Source: Sphingomonas sp. ERG5
GTDB lineage: Bacteria; Pseudomonadota; Alphaproteobacteria; Sphingomonadales; Sphingomonadaceae
DNA: 64,000 nucleotides
Direction: 5' to 3'
NCBI RefSeq assembly: GCF_000803065.1
Contig: NZ_JSXI01000074.1
Location: 1-64,000, forward strand
In this document: positions 9,145-17,835 of the stretch, in pieces
Layout of the letters: every line of letters begins with the position of its first letter
Numbering within the stretch: the first letter of the stretch is position 1
Position numbers and translations under genes: made by a program
Notes under the pieces: model-generated
Database searches by the model: none
What the model was told of the DNA's origin: nothing
What the model saw: the letters and a program-made list of their open reading frames with translations, nothing else

Positions 9145-9280
9145 GCCTCCCTCATAGCAGAGAGAGTTTTTCTCCGGCATGAATTTTCAGAGGATTTATG
9201 CAGCAGTTTTGGTGGCCATTGACCATGGCCGCAAAGACCTTTGCTCAGCCACGCAAGCCCGCATCGAGTACGATACGCCT

Positions 9281-9556
9281 CTAAATACCAACATGCTCGG
9301 TAAAAACCCCGACAATGCCAGCGAACACCGATCCGGCGACTGTGAAGATCAGCATCGAACTGAGTGACAATTCCGCGCCGAATACGGCGTTGATGATGGC
9401 GGTTATCGGGAAGATGACAAAACCCGACAGGAAATAGAACAATCCACGCCTCGGGTTGAAATCGAACGCCTTTGCCCGAGGGTCAGGCGGATCGCGAAAC
9501 GTCCAGGCTGCCCAGCCAGCAAGCACTATGAGCGGAACCAGACATAGGCAGGCCAT
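9281..9556 (-). CDS. Small hypothetical membrane protein
   Basis: The product is 91 residues from an ATG at 9556, with GAGG seven bases upstream. The N-terminal hydrophobic segment (MACLCLVPLIVLAGWAAW) is followed by a polar loop (residues 20-38). Two further hydrophobic segments follow (about 40-58 and 62-85), giving three membrane spans. No family is recognised. It lies between a secreted TPR protein and another small membrane protein, all on the minus strand. Confidence 0.6.
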   Translation of the reverse strand: MACLCLVPLIVLAGWAAWTFRDPPDPRAKAFDFNPRRGLFYFLSGFVIFPITAIINAVFGAELSLSSMLIFTVAGSVFAGIVGVFTEHVGI

Positions 9557-9720
9557 GACTGATCCTCGTCCAGCACCCATATGTCGAGGATAACGACCGT
9601 ACAAACGACGAGAGCCGCGACACAAGCTAAGGACTTCTTGCTCACCATAACCGCTTTTCATCCTGTTCAAATCAATCGCGAGTTGCCCCCGGCTTACGCA
9701 AAGCATATGCGCGCGCCGGG

Positions 9721-11328
9721 CTATTTCACCTCAGCCTTCACATAAATCGGCGCCAGCGCCGCCTGCACCTCGCTCGCCTGGATGATGCCCTCCGGCCGCT
9801 CCGACGCCCCGGCATCGACGAATGCGACGGTCAGATTGACGCTATGCCCCGACACGGTCGAAGGTCCGATGGCGGTGCCGTTCAGGGTCATCGTCGACGT
9901 CTGGGTATATTCGTCATTGTTGGTCACCCGAAAAGCGGGCTTGCCCTGTTCCACGGTGAGGTCGGCGGCCCGCAACAACGCCATTTCGCCCAGCGCGAAG
10001 GGGTGCGACTTGTTGCCGAAAAAGCTGACCACCGCGCTCTTTCCGTCCTTTGCCAGCTTCACCGAAAAACCGTTCGCGCGCAGGAATTTGACGGCCGAGC
10101 GGTAAGGATTGGCAAGCATGACCTCTTCATGATCGGGCATCCCATCCATCAGCGGCGCCGGATCGAATCCGGCGGCAAAGCGCTCATTGCCATTCAGCCG
10201 ATAGTCTTCCTCCATCTGCGCCAGCACCACCCTGAGGCCGGGACGGCTGTCCGCCGGCAGCCTGGCGGTCGCGGCATGGATCAGCGCGAGGGTGATCTGG
10301 CCCACCGGCATTGCCTTCATGCCCTCCAGCCGTGTCGCGGCGCCCTCCGCATCGCCCTTGCCGAGCAGGACCGCGGCCTCGATCAGCGGCGACCATGTGT
10401 CGAGCGCGGCGCGCTGCTCGGTCGAGCTGTCGTTGATCTTGAAACTGCGCTCCATCGCGGTCGGCTCGCGTGGCGCGGCAATGTTCTTGCGCGCCTCCGC
10501 CAGCCACAGCTCGGCAAGGTCTGACCGCCCGGCCATAGCGGCGGTGATCACCGCCTGCGCCGTGCGCCCGGCATTCACTCCGGTCACCGCGATGCCGGGC
10601 ATGCCGATCACCCGCACATTGGGCAGGTTGATGAAGGTCTGGCCGATACCGCCGGGAACCAGCGGGGCATTCTGCCAGTCGGTCAGCGCCTCGGTCCATT
10701 CGCCCGCCCGCGCCAGCGCGACGGCGCGCCGTTCGATATAGTCGCCGTCCAGCCGAACGAGATTGTCCCAGCGCGCCTTTTCCCGCGGCGGAATTGTCGT
10801 TCGCAAGCCGGACAGGGAGAAGGCGAGCCCCGCAATCCTGGCGTTCCACGGTCGCGCCTGCATTGCGCGAACCGCCTCGTCGGCCGCATCATCGCGCCGC
10901 CCCGCCTCGAGATAGGCGATCGCCCGGAGCATGTGCAGGGAAACGCCGAAGCTGCGCGTATAGGCTGTATCGGGGCGCTCGATCGCGGCAATCGCATCGA
11001 GATCGGCCAGCGCCTCACGATGCTGCTTGGCCGCAACCCGGAATTTGGCGCGTGACCGCAGCAGCGCCGCCCGCCGCTCCCAACCGGCCTGCGGATCCAG
11101 CGCATCGAGCGCCGCGGTGCAGCGTTCGATGCCGACCGACGGCACCGTCCTGGGCGTCAGCGCGCGGGCCGCGGTCGGGCCCATCATGAACTTGGTCGTT
11201 CCGGAGACCTGGTTTTCACCGCAGCCCGCCCAGGGGCTGGCAGGTTTGGCTGGCTCTTTCGCCTCCGCCATGCCCCCGGTCACGGAAATCGCCGTCGCAA
11301 GGACAGCGCTGCCCCAATATCTGTTCAT
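9721..11328 (-). CDS. Exported TPR-like protein
   Basis: This 535-residue protein begins with a signal peptide (MNRYWGSAVLATAISVTGGMAEA/KE). From about residue 85 to 330 it consists of amphipathic helix pairs rich in Ala, Leu and Arg, with TPR-like patterns (for example AIAYLEAGRRDDAADEAVRAMQARP). These suggest a periplasmic scaffold or protein-binding repeat domain. The last 150 residues look more beta-rich (NDEYTQTSTMTLNGTAIGP...). Exact function is unknown. It is monocistronic in appearance: 89 bases separate it from the upstream minus-strand gene at 11418-11951. Confidence 0.75.
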   Translation of the reverse strand: MNRYWGSAVLATAISVTGGMAEAKEPAKPASPWAGCGENQVSGTTKFMMGPTAARALTPRTVPSVGIERCTAALDALDPQAGWERRAALLRSRAKFRVAAKQHREALADLDAIAAIERPDTAYTRSFGVSLHMLRAIAYLEAGRRDDAADEAVRAMQARPWNARIAGLAFSLSGLRTTIPPREKARWDNLVRLDGDYIERRAVALARAGEWTEALTDWQNAPLVPGGIGQTFINLPNVRVIGMPGIAVTGVNAGRTAQAVITAAMAGRSDLAELWLAEARKNIAAPREPTAMERSFKINDSSTEQRAALDTWSPLIEAAVLLGKGDAEGAATRLEGMKAMPVGQITLALIHAATARLPADSRPGLRVVLAQMEEDYRLNGNERFAAGFDPAPLMDGMPDHEEVMLANPYRSAVKFLRANGFSVKLAKDGKSAVVSFFGNKSHPFALGEMALLRAADLTVEQGKPAFRVTNNDEYTQTSTMTLNGTAIGPSTVSGHSVNLTVAFVDAGASERPEGIIQASEVQAALAPIYVKAEVK

Positions 11329-11417
11329 CGATCGTCCCCCGTTGCCGCAAAGAGATTTGACCGGACGGCCAAAGTCAAGCGCGCCGCCGGTATGAGCGCA
11401 ACGGCGCCAGTGCCCGA

Positions 11418-11951
11418 TCAGCGGCGCAAGCCCATCTCCAGCTGAAGGAACAGCCCACCCAATTGGCCCTTGCCTGGCGCACGCCCCGGCATCCGTTGCA
11501 CGATTTGCCGGACTTCCGGCGGAGACTGCGCGATCGCCCGGCGAATTTCCGCTTCCCCCGGGCCGGTGGTGTCGCCCGCCCGGAGTGCGATGGCGTGCGC
11601 GGCATAAGCCGCCGGGCCAAGGATATGGTTCAACTGATGCCGGGTCGCGATCGGATGAGTGTAGGCAGCCGCAGCGGCGGCGGAGGCCGCCCGCGCAGCA
11701 GCTGCCGCAGCCGGGTCACCGACGTCTCGCGCGGCGGCATGCGCCGCCCAGGCGATCGTGCGCAGCGCCGCGGTGCGTATCCCGCTATCGGCAAAGGCCC
11801 GGCTCGCCGAGATGGCATCGCACGGGCGGGTGTCGTCCGGTGCTTTCGCCGTGAAGATCGGCAACGCGCGTTCGGCGCAATCGGCCGCCCAGCGCGCGAT
11901 CGGGCGCAGATCTTCGATGGTCAGCAATGGCGCGTCGGTATCGGGGTCCAT
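11418..11951 (-). CDS. Imm-5-like putative immunity protein
   Basis: This is a 177-residue alpha-helical protein extremely rich in alanine. Its pattern DLRPIARWAADCAERALPIF..., then DDTRPCDAI, then alternating AxxAARxA helices with a closing YAAHAIALRAGD matches what I recall of the Imm-5-like putative immunity family. Such proteins are often encoded without an obvious toxin and their role is unproven. No toxin gene is adjacent here. There is no signal peptide, so it is probably cytoplasmic. Confidence 0.6.
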   Translation of the reverse strand: MDPDTDAPLLTIEDLRPIARWAADCAERALPIFTAKAPDDTRPCDAISASRAFADSGIRTAALRTIAWAAHAAARDVGDPAAAAAARAASAAAAAAYTHPIATRHQLNHILGPAAYAAHAIALRAGDTTGPGEAEIRRAIAQSPPEVRQIVQRMPGRAPGKGQLGGLFLQLEMGLRR

Positions 11952-12017
11952 TGCCTGAATTGCGCCCTCCTCGAACAGGAAACGTTCATTGGGTCAAAAT
12001 CCGCGCATACTCCGCTC

Positions 12018-12431
12018 TCACCCAAAGATTCCGATCGCGACCAAAGCAATGATCGCGACGAGCATCGCCCAAGCAATATACCCCGTAAAAATGGCCAACC
12101 AGGCTTCTTTGAATTTCCGAGTTTCGCCTCGGAACAAAAACACCGGCGTAACAAACATGGTAACGGTCAACGGACCAAAAATAACAAAGCAAAGCCATTG
12201 GCCATTGCTCAATGGCATTTTGTCCCTGTCGTTCTCGGACATTCTCTCAATCTCAACGACATCCATCGTCTGAGTTATTTCATCACTTGAGACATTTCTT
12301 CGATCGAGCTCGGCCTTGGCGGCCGATATGGCTTCGGGAAGATAACCATCGTCTTGCTGAGCATAGGCAATCCTAATCAGGCCTTCATCGGGAAGGCCGC
12401 CCATCGTTCGAGAAAAATCCCGGTCGCTCAT
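12018..12431 (-). CDS. Hypothetical protein with cytoplasmic head and two C-terminal membrane helices
   Basis: The product is 137 residues. The N-terminal 50 residues are soluble and contain a repeat-like helical stretch (LPDEGLIRIAYAQQDDGYLPEAISAAKAEL), seen from memory in many small regulatory membrane proteins that measure or bind something in the cytoplasm. After a polar linker there are two hydrophobic spans, at about residues 80-100 and 112-135. The DNA is less GC-rich than the neighbours. A purine-rich stretch (GGGGGCGG) precedes the ATG at 12431. Function unknown. Confidence 0.65.
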   Translation of the reverse strand: MSDRDFSRTMGGLPDEGLIRIAYAQQDDGYLPEAISAAKAELDRRNVSSDEITQTMDVVEIERMSENDRDKMPLSNGQWLCFVIFGPLTVTMFVTPVFLFRGETRKFKEAWLAIFTGYIAWAMLVAIIALVAIGIFG

Positions 12432-12685
12432 TTCAAATCCGCCCCCCTTTTCCGTCCGATGACGGGATAATCAGAACGCGGCAGCGCGCCAATACTCGGA
12501 CGATCGTCGCGCCGGAGTGAGCGCGATATTTCTGTATGTCGGCACGGCCCTGCGTTCACCGGCCCCCGTCAACAAAACGGCGATTCCCTTGAAGCTTGCC
12601 GTCTCGTTCGCATGTCGAGATACTGTGTTTCGGAACGCAGCCTGCTAAGCGCCCGGGCCAACTCTGATGTGGTGCGGTGCGGTAT

Positions 12686-13171
12686 ATGATCTTCCGGAAA
12701 CAGGCCCTGCTGGTCGTCGACGTACAGCCGAGCTTCGCGGTGCCAGAGGGCATGATCAGCGACATCACCGCGCTGAGCCAAAGGCTCTACACCATCGCGA
12801 CCGTCGAACGTCATGACGAGGGAATAACCCCGTTCGAACGGCAACTCGGCTGGAAGCCCGGCCCCGATGACGACAGCCTGGTCCCGGCCGACCGGGTGTT
12901 CATCAAGCATGGCTATCTGCCGCCGCCCGAAGCGATCGATCATCTCAAATCACTTGGGGTCGACCGGGTGCTGGTGTGCGGCGTGCAGGCCGACACATGC
13001 TGCCTCGCCGCCGGCTTCATGCTGTTCGATGCGGGGTTGCAGCCCACCCTGCTCAAATGGCTGAGCGTCGGATCGTCGCTCGACCGCTCGGCCGATCTCG
13101 GCGCCAATCTCTGGCGGCACCATTTCGGCAGCGTGTTGCACAGCGCCGATGAGCTTCAACTCGACGGCTGA
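12686..13171 (+). CDS. Isochorismatase-like cysteine hydrolase
   Basis: This 161-residue enzyme has the isochorismatase/nicotinamidase fold with the catalytic triad readable as Asp12 (LVVDVQPSF), Lys74 (VFIKHGY) and Cys105 (GVQADTCCLA). Family members hydrolyse amides, or vinyl ethers such as isochorismate. The substrate here is not predictable: the region after the first strand is shorter than in nicotinamidases and the metal-binding DxH pattern is not obvious. The ATG at 12686 gives the family-like N-terminus; a GTG three codons earlier is possible. No operon partner is seen. Confidence 0.85.
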   Translation: MIFRKQALLVVDVQPSFAVPEGMISDITALSQRLYTIATVERHDEGITPFERQLGWKPGPDDDSLVPADRVFIKHGYLPPPEAIDHLKSLGVDRVLVCGVQADTCCLAAGFMLFDAGLQPTLLKWLSVGSSLDRSADLGANLWRHHFGSVLHSADELQLDG

Positions 13172-13239
13172 TCGCTCATCTGTCTTTGACTGAAACGGGA
13201 CCGTTGCGGCATGGCCAAGATTGGCTTGCGGGCATCGAG

Positions 13240-13509
13240 CTAGATCCGCAGCGACATGTCCTCAGAGCCATCCGCCAAATGAGCCCGCGCACGCCCAACC
13301 AGATCGCTATAATCGGGACTGAAGGGCCCAACGAGCATCGCCTCCAGATCGCGAAGCATATCGACCAGGACCCTCACTTCGGCACCGCTCTCAAAGCAAT
13401 CGGCAGCCGGGAATGGCGCATTATTTTCTCCCTCCCAGCGCGCCAGTAAGTCGAAGAGCACGATCGCCCGATCCTTGTCGAGCGTAAGTGAAATTGTGGG
13501 GTCGTCCAT
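13240..13509 (-). CDS. Hypothetical small acidic protein
   Basis: The product is 89 residues from an ATG at 13509, with GTGGGA upstream. An in-frame ATG five codons earlier is an alternative start. It is acidic and helical, with a leading LDKDRAIVLFDLLARWE helix. It has no signal peptide or membrane segment. Similar small proteins occur widely in sphingomonads without assigned function. The next minus-strand gene upstream (PhyH family) starts about 1 kb away, so it is probably transcribed on its own. Confidence 0.6.
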   Translation of the reverse strand: MDDPTISLTLDKDRAIVLFDLLARWEGENNAPFPAADCFESGAEVRVLVDMLRDLEAMLVGPFSPDYSDLVGRARAHLADGSEDMSLRI

Positions 13510-13712
13510 GATGTCCCACTTCACCCCGGCTCATAACTTTGTGCAAGGCCAGATATTCATAATCGGGTCGGTCAGATTCACGATTCTGGTGCCGACCGCC
13601 AGCGGCATTATTTTGGCAGCTTGGCTTCGCAGCGCCGGCGGGATTCGCCTCCACACGACCAGCGCCCGCCCAAAAAAGGATGGCAAACGGACAGCCCATT
13701 GCAAACGGAAGA

Positions 13713-14516
13713 CTATCCGCCCGGCGCTTCGATCGCCTCCCGGATCGCCTGCTCGACCGGCGAATACCCGCCACCGGGCCGATCGAGGCACAGCGGCTCG
13801 CGCGGCAGCAGCGGCGGCTGCGCCATGAAGCGCGGAACGCTGCCACGATGCGGTTGAGCGGCATGCACCAGGAACGGATGGCACAGATAGACCGTGCCGG
13901 CCTCCCCGGTCGCCAGCAGTTCCGGCCGGTGCGCCGATGTCGCGAACCCATCGGCCGCCAGTTCACGTAAGGTCAGCCCCGCCTCCCCCGCCCGTGCCAG
14001 CTGCCGGGCGATGTCGCGGTGCGACCCGATACGGATGCGGGTCGGTGCATCATCCGGGCCGACATCGGAGAACAGGAACAGCATCAGCAATGCGCGGCCC
14101 CGGCTGCTCGCATTGGCGCGCCATTCCATGAAGTCCGGATGATCGGTCCCGAAGCTCACATCGACATGCCAGCCGGTGTCGCCCGGCGCATCGGGCGAAG
14201 GAAAGCGGACCGGAAACGTCCCCAGCGTGACGCGCGGAATCCAGCGCCCCGACCCGACCAGCTGGTCGAACGCACGGCGCAGCACCGGTGTATTGGCGGC
14301 CTCGCGGAACGGCTGCTGGCCGAACTGATCGAGGCGGATGACCGGGCGGGTCCAGGTGGCGGGCTCATCGGGATCGCACCCCGTCGCCTGCCAGAGAATG
14401 GCACGTGCCCGTTCGGCGGTCTGTCGGGTGAAGGCCTGGTCGAGACGAACAAAGCCGTCGCGGATGAACGAATTTATGTCGGCGGCGCTGAGCGCTCGCG
14501 CAGGATCGAGGTCCAT
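13713..14516 (-). CDS. Phytanoyl-CoA dioxygenase (PhyH) family protein
   Basis: This 267-residue protein is a candidate Fe(II)/2-oxoglutarate-dependent oxygenase. The iron ligands can be read as His117 and Asp119 (GWHVDVSF) and His218 (CHPFLVHAAQPHRG). A 2-oxoglutarate-binding Arg follows (R229 in SVPRFM, or R224). Length and order fit PhyH-like hydroxylases of small molecules. The substrate is unknown; bacterial PhyH relatives act on fatty acyl-CoAs, ectoine or natural-product intermediates. The neighbours do not suggest a pathway. Confidence 0.88.
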   Translation of the reverse strand: MDLDPARALSAADINSFIRDGFVRLDQAFTRQTAERARAILWQATGCDPDEPATWTRPVIRLDQFGQQPFREAANTPVLRRAFDQLVGSGRWIPRVTLGTFPVRFPSPDAPGDTGWHVDVSFGTDHPDFMEWRANASSRGRALLMLFLFSDVGPDDAPTRIRIGSHRDIARQLARAGEAGLTLRELAADGFATSAHRPELLATGEAGTVYLCHPFLVHAAQPHRGSVPRFMAQPPLLPREPLCLDRPGGGYSPVEQAIREAIEAPGG

Positions 14517-15120
14517 GAGTGTCTCGCAATCATATCAAACCAAAGGATCGGCCCAAAGGAACGGCAGCGCGCACGCGCCGCACGAAGCAAGCCGCAATCG
14601 GCCTGCTCAGATCAGCGAAAACGCGGCCGCGCGGTTGAAAATGATGAACGTCATGGCCTGGATCTTAGCGACACATGGTCGCCGAATGAAGTGATGCCGC
14701 AGATTATTGTACGACGCCCGGCACTCGCGCGGTCGTCAGAGGCCCAGCTCGATTCAAGAGACATTCGCGCAGCGGCATCATGCTCCCGGCGCACCGTTGC
14801 ACATCGCGGGTGAAAACCCTCCTTCGGGCCATTTGACTCAAGCAGACCGGAACCGATCCGCCATGACTCCCCCCGCCATTTCCCGATATTCCCGCAGCAC
14901 GCCCGCAAAATTCCCGTGCCGCTCCAACAAAATTCCCGCAGAATTTCCCGCAGATTCCCGCAGAACGCTCAAAAAAGCATTTTCCCGCAGCAATTCGCGC
15001 AGCTGCGGGAATTCGGGATGCGCGAATTCGAAAAAGAGGGTCGCGCCCCGCTTGATCCCGGCCGCACGCCGTCATCACTCGACGATCGCCAGGCGTCCGC
15101 CGCGATCGACCGGTCCGACT
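14517..15120. other. Non-coding stretch holding a motif array
   Basis: No convincing gene lies here. The open frames are short, lack ribosome binding sites and have unnatural composition. The left 300 bases show nothing clear. The right half holds the TTCCCG array at 14879-15011, followed by about 100 bases of unremarkable sequence before the next stop codon. Confidence 0.6.
14879..15011. repeat. Array of TTCCCGCAG motifs ending in a hairpin
   Basis: TTCCCG occurs seven times in the same orientation within about 110 bases (starting near 14879, 14889, 14910, 14933, 14945, 14955 and 14982), five of them as TTCCCGCAG. The last copy, TTCCCGCAGC at 14982-14991, forms a perfect 10-base inverted repeat with GCTGCGGGAA at 15002-15011 over a 10-base loop. 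Spacing (10-23 bases) is irregular and the intervals are not spacers of constant length, so this is not CRISPR. It may be a protein-binding array or the degenerate end of a repetitive element. Confidence 0.6.
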
Positions 15121-15825
15121 CTAACCCGCCAATCTCCCGAACGGCAGCAGCTTGCGCGCCAGTGCGGCGGCCGCCTTGCCGTTATTGGCGCGCAAGGCCG
15201 GGAGGATGGCAATCGCGTTACGCTGCATCAGCGCATCGAGCGGTGTGGGGGTCGGCGCCAGCGCGGCGGCCTCCGCCCATTGCCGCGCCTTGACCACATC
15301 GCCGGTGTTCAGCCGGATCTGCATCATTGCCGCAAGGCCAGGGAAAAATGCCCGCTGGCTGCCCAGCGCGGTGGCGCGGGCAAGCGCCGCTTCACCCGCC
15401 TGCGTCTTCGCACCCAATACCGTGCGGGCAATGAAACCGCCGAGCTGGTCGATCGCGTCGAGATGCCAGCCGGCAATGACCATTTGCGCCTCCGCATCGC
15501 GCGGGTCGCGCGCCGCCAGCGCCTCGAACATGCGCAGCGAGGTACCGGCATCCGCCCGGTTGCGCGTCAGCTTCGCGCGGTAGCCGATGGCGATGCTGCG
15601 TTGGAGCGTGGCCTCGCGATCGCCGGCCTGGCTGGCCAGGATCCGGTCCGATTCCGCGATCGCCTGGCCGATCAGCGCCAGCGCCCGGGCCTTGTCGGTG
15701 GCCTGGAAGGCAGCGATGGTCAGCAATTCGCGCGGCGTCGTCGCCATGGCGCTGGTCGGGGCGATGGCGGCCATCGCCGCCATGCAGGCAAGCATCGGGT
15801 AGCGGATAGACATGGTGATCGGCAC
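15121..15825 (-). CDS. Exported hypothetical protein, TPR-like
   Basis: The protein is 234 residues. AGGAG lies six bases upstream of a GTG at 15825, which is therefore the start (an ATG four codons in is the alternative). A signal peptide is evident (MSIRYPMLACMAAMAAIAPTSAMA/TT). The mature part is entirely helical and Ala-rich, with helix pairs resembling degenerate TPRs (LARATALGSQRAFFPGLAAMMQIRLNTGDVVKARQWAEAAALAP). It is likely periplasmic. No enzyme motif is visible. Confidence 0.75.
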   Translation of the reverse strand: MPITMSIRYPMLACMAAMAAIAPTSAMATTPRELLTIAAFQATDKARALALIGQAIAESDRILASQAGDREATLQRSIAIGYRAKLTRNRADAGTSLRMFEALAARDPRDAEAQMVIAGWHLDAIDQLGGFIARTVLGAKTQAGEAALARATALGSQRAFFPGLAAMMQIRLNTGDVVKARQWAEAAALAPTPTPLDALMQRNAIAILPALRANNGKAAAALARKLLPFGRLAG

Positions 15826-16097
15826 GTTGAACTCCTGCGGCCGAAATCGTCCGGGTGCGGGACGCTTTCGGCAATCGAAACCAACGAACTAGCACAGCCC
15901 GGTCTCCATCGGGGACAATTTGCTCATCCGTCGCCCCACTCGACCCGATTGCCCGTCCTGACCGGGGTGCGGAAGGGGCTTGCGAGCATCTGGAATCCGC
16001 CGCGCAACTGCATCGAAACCAACGCCTTGCATTTCATCGGCGGCCCACAATCTCTTCGTCAGTGACAGCGTCGGCAACCAGCCCCGGGAGACACAGC

Positions 16098-17360
16098 ATG
16101 CAGCGTTTCGCTCAAAAGACCTTCATCGCCTCGGGCTTGCGGACGCCGTTCGGTCGCGGCGGCGGCGCGCTGGCCGATCATGATGCGATCAGCCTGTCGG
16201 TGCCGCTCGTCCAGGCGATGGCGCAACAGGCGCGGCCCGACCTGTTCATCTGGGGCACGGTGATCCCCAGTCTCGGCTGGAGCAATATCGGCCGCGAGAT
16301 CTGGCTCGATGCGAAGCTCGACCCGACCGTACCGGCCTTTTCCGCCGTGCTGGCCTGTTCGACCAGCATGGTCGCGGCGTTCGCGGCGGCGGGCCTGCTC
16401 GGTGGCGGCACCGATCTCGTCATGGTCGGCGGCGCGGAGGTGATGAGCAATCCGCCGATCGGGTTGAAGCTCGATGCGTCGAGGCGGATCGTCAAGCTGT
16501 TCCGGACCAATCCCGCTGAAGCCCTTGCCGCGCTGCAGGCGCTCACGCCCGACGATCTCGTTCTGCCGGTCAAGGGCTGGGCCAACCGCATCACTGGGCG
16601 CACGATGGGCGATCATATGGAGGAGACCGCGCAGATCTGGAATATCGGCCGCGCCGCGCAGGATGATTGGGCATTGAAGAGCCATCAGCGCGCGGTGGCC
16701 GGCTGGGAAAGCGGCTTTTTCGACGATCTGGTGATCGCATTGCCGGAGCTTGCCCGCGACGCCAATCCACGCGCCGACACTTCGGCGGAAAAACTCGCCT
16801 CGCTGCCGGCGGCGTTTGACAAGTCGGGCAAGGGCTCGCTCAGCGCAGGCAACAGCTCACCGATCACCGATGGCGCCGCGGCCTGCTGGGTGGCGACCGA
16901 GGCGGGGCTGGCGAAGCTCCCGGCCGGAAGCTTCCATGCCGAGCTGGTGGATCATGAGATTGCCGCTGTGGATCATGGCGTTGACGGGCTGCTGATGGCG
17001 CCGAGCTTCGCCATTCCGCGCCTGCTGGCGCGCCACGGGCTCAAATATGCCGACATCGCGCTGTGGGAAATCCATGAGGCCTTTGCCGCGCAAGTGCTGG
17101 CGAACGTCGCCGCGCTCGAAAAGCCGGGCTGGACGCGCGACCGGGCCGGGGTGGATTTCGATTTCGGTCCTTTCCCCTGGGACCGGGTCAATCCCAATGG
17201 CGGGTCGGTTGCGATCGGCCATCCCTTCGCCGCGACCGGCGCGCGCGATCTCAGCCAGGCCGTGAAGGAATTGTGGGCGAAGCCGTCAGGGTCGTTCGCC
17301 GTGGTCAGCGTCTGCGCCGATGGCGGTCACGGCACGATCGCGTTGCTGCGTCGGCCCTGA
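16098..17360 (+). CDS. Thiolase (acetyl-CoA acyltransferase, FadI/HADHB-like)
   Basis: This 420-residue thiolase cleaves 3-ketoacyl-CoA or condenses acetyl-CoA. The catalytic cysteine is Cys87 in VLACSTSM. The second catalytic pair is His in AIGHPFAATGAR and Cys in VSVCADGGHG. The HEAFAAQVLAN segment matches the FadI/trifunctional-protein beta type. GGGAG precedes the ATG at 16098; the frame is open upstream but without family resemblance. No beta-oxidation partner (FadJ or FadB) is adjacent, so its pathway role is inferred only from the family. Confidence 0.9.
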   Translation: MQRFAQKTFIASGLRTPFGRGGGALADHDAISLSVPLVQAMAQQARPDLFIWGTVIPSLGWSNIGREIWLDAKLDPTVPAFSAVLACSTSMVAAFAAAGLLGGGTDLVMVGGAEVMSNPPIGLKLDASRRIVKLFRTNPAEALAALQALTPDDLVLPVKGWANRITGRTMGDHMEETAQIWNIGRAAQDDWALKSHQRAVAGWESGFFDDLVIALPELARDANPRADTSAEKLASLPAAFDKSGKGSLSAGNSSPITDGAAACWVATEAGLAKLPAGSFHAELVDHEIAAVDHGVDGLLMAPSFAIPRLLARHGLKYADIALWEIHEAFAAQVLANVAALEKPGWTRDRAGVDFDFGPFPWDRVNPNGGSVAIGHPFAATGARDLSQAVKELWAKPSGSFAVVSVCADGGHGTIALLRRP

Positions 17361-17375
17361 ACGGCTTGTACCAGG

Positions 17376-17684
17376 CTATCGCGTACAACGCCTCTTGCCG
17401 ACCTTCAGGTCGAACAGGCGAGGCCCGGGAAAGTCCCGGGCCTTCCCGACCACGCGGACATTGACCGAACACCGGCCGCTGCTCGCCTGATAGCTGTCGT
17501 CGGCAACATATTTGACGCTGTCGATCGGGGCGTCTCGAAGCTCGCGCGCGACGTCCTGGCTTTCCAGTATCGCACCAATCTCCCGCGCCCGCTGCCAGTA
17601 AGGCGGAAGCGCAGCCTGCGCCGCGATGGGGATCATGAACAACAGGGCGACGGACATTCTCGAAAAGCTTCTGATCAAGACCAT
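17376..17684 (-). CDS. Small exported hypothetical protein
   Basis: A 102-residue protein starts at an ATG at 17684, with a strong GGAGG five bases upstream. The signal peptide is MVLIRSFSRMSVALLFMIPIAAQA. The mature part is about 78 residues with two cysteines (CSVNV and RRCTR) that could form a disulfide. The stop lies 15 bases from the thiolase stop on the opposite strand. A perfect hairpin at 17422-17442 lies inside the coding region and may act as a terminator for the converging thiolase transcript. No family is recognised. Confidence 0.7.
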   Translation of the reverse strand: MVLIRSFSRMSVALLFMIPIAAQAALPPYWQRAREIGAILESQDVARELRDAPIDSVKYVADDSYQASSGRCSVNVRVVGKARDFPGPRLFDLKVGKRRCTR

Positions 17685-17835
17685 GACATCCTCCTGAACC
17701 AGCGTGACGAACCGCGTCGACACAAAGCATTGGATGCGCGCAACACATGGTAAACACAAGGTTAAGTCGTCCCGCCCCGGCACGTTCGAAATCAGGGGGT
17801 AGCGACGCGCGCCACTTTGCAGGACAGAGTGGCGG

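Noticed and set aside
14879..15011. CRISPR array
   Set aside because: Repeat unit too short (about 9 bases), spacing irregular and no spacers of constant length or cas genes.
14704..15078. A 124-codon minus-strand frame through the TTCCCGCAG array
   Set aside because: The translated sequence (repeats of CGNF and CGKF) reflects the DNA motif, there is no ribosome binding site, and the ends are arbitrary.
17422..17442. Perfect hairpin GGCCCGGGA-AAG-TCCCGGGCC as a separate regulatory element
   Set aside because: It lies inside the coding sequence of the small exported protein; it may serve as a stop for the opposing thiolase transcript but cannot be separated from coding constraint.
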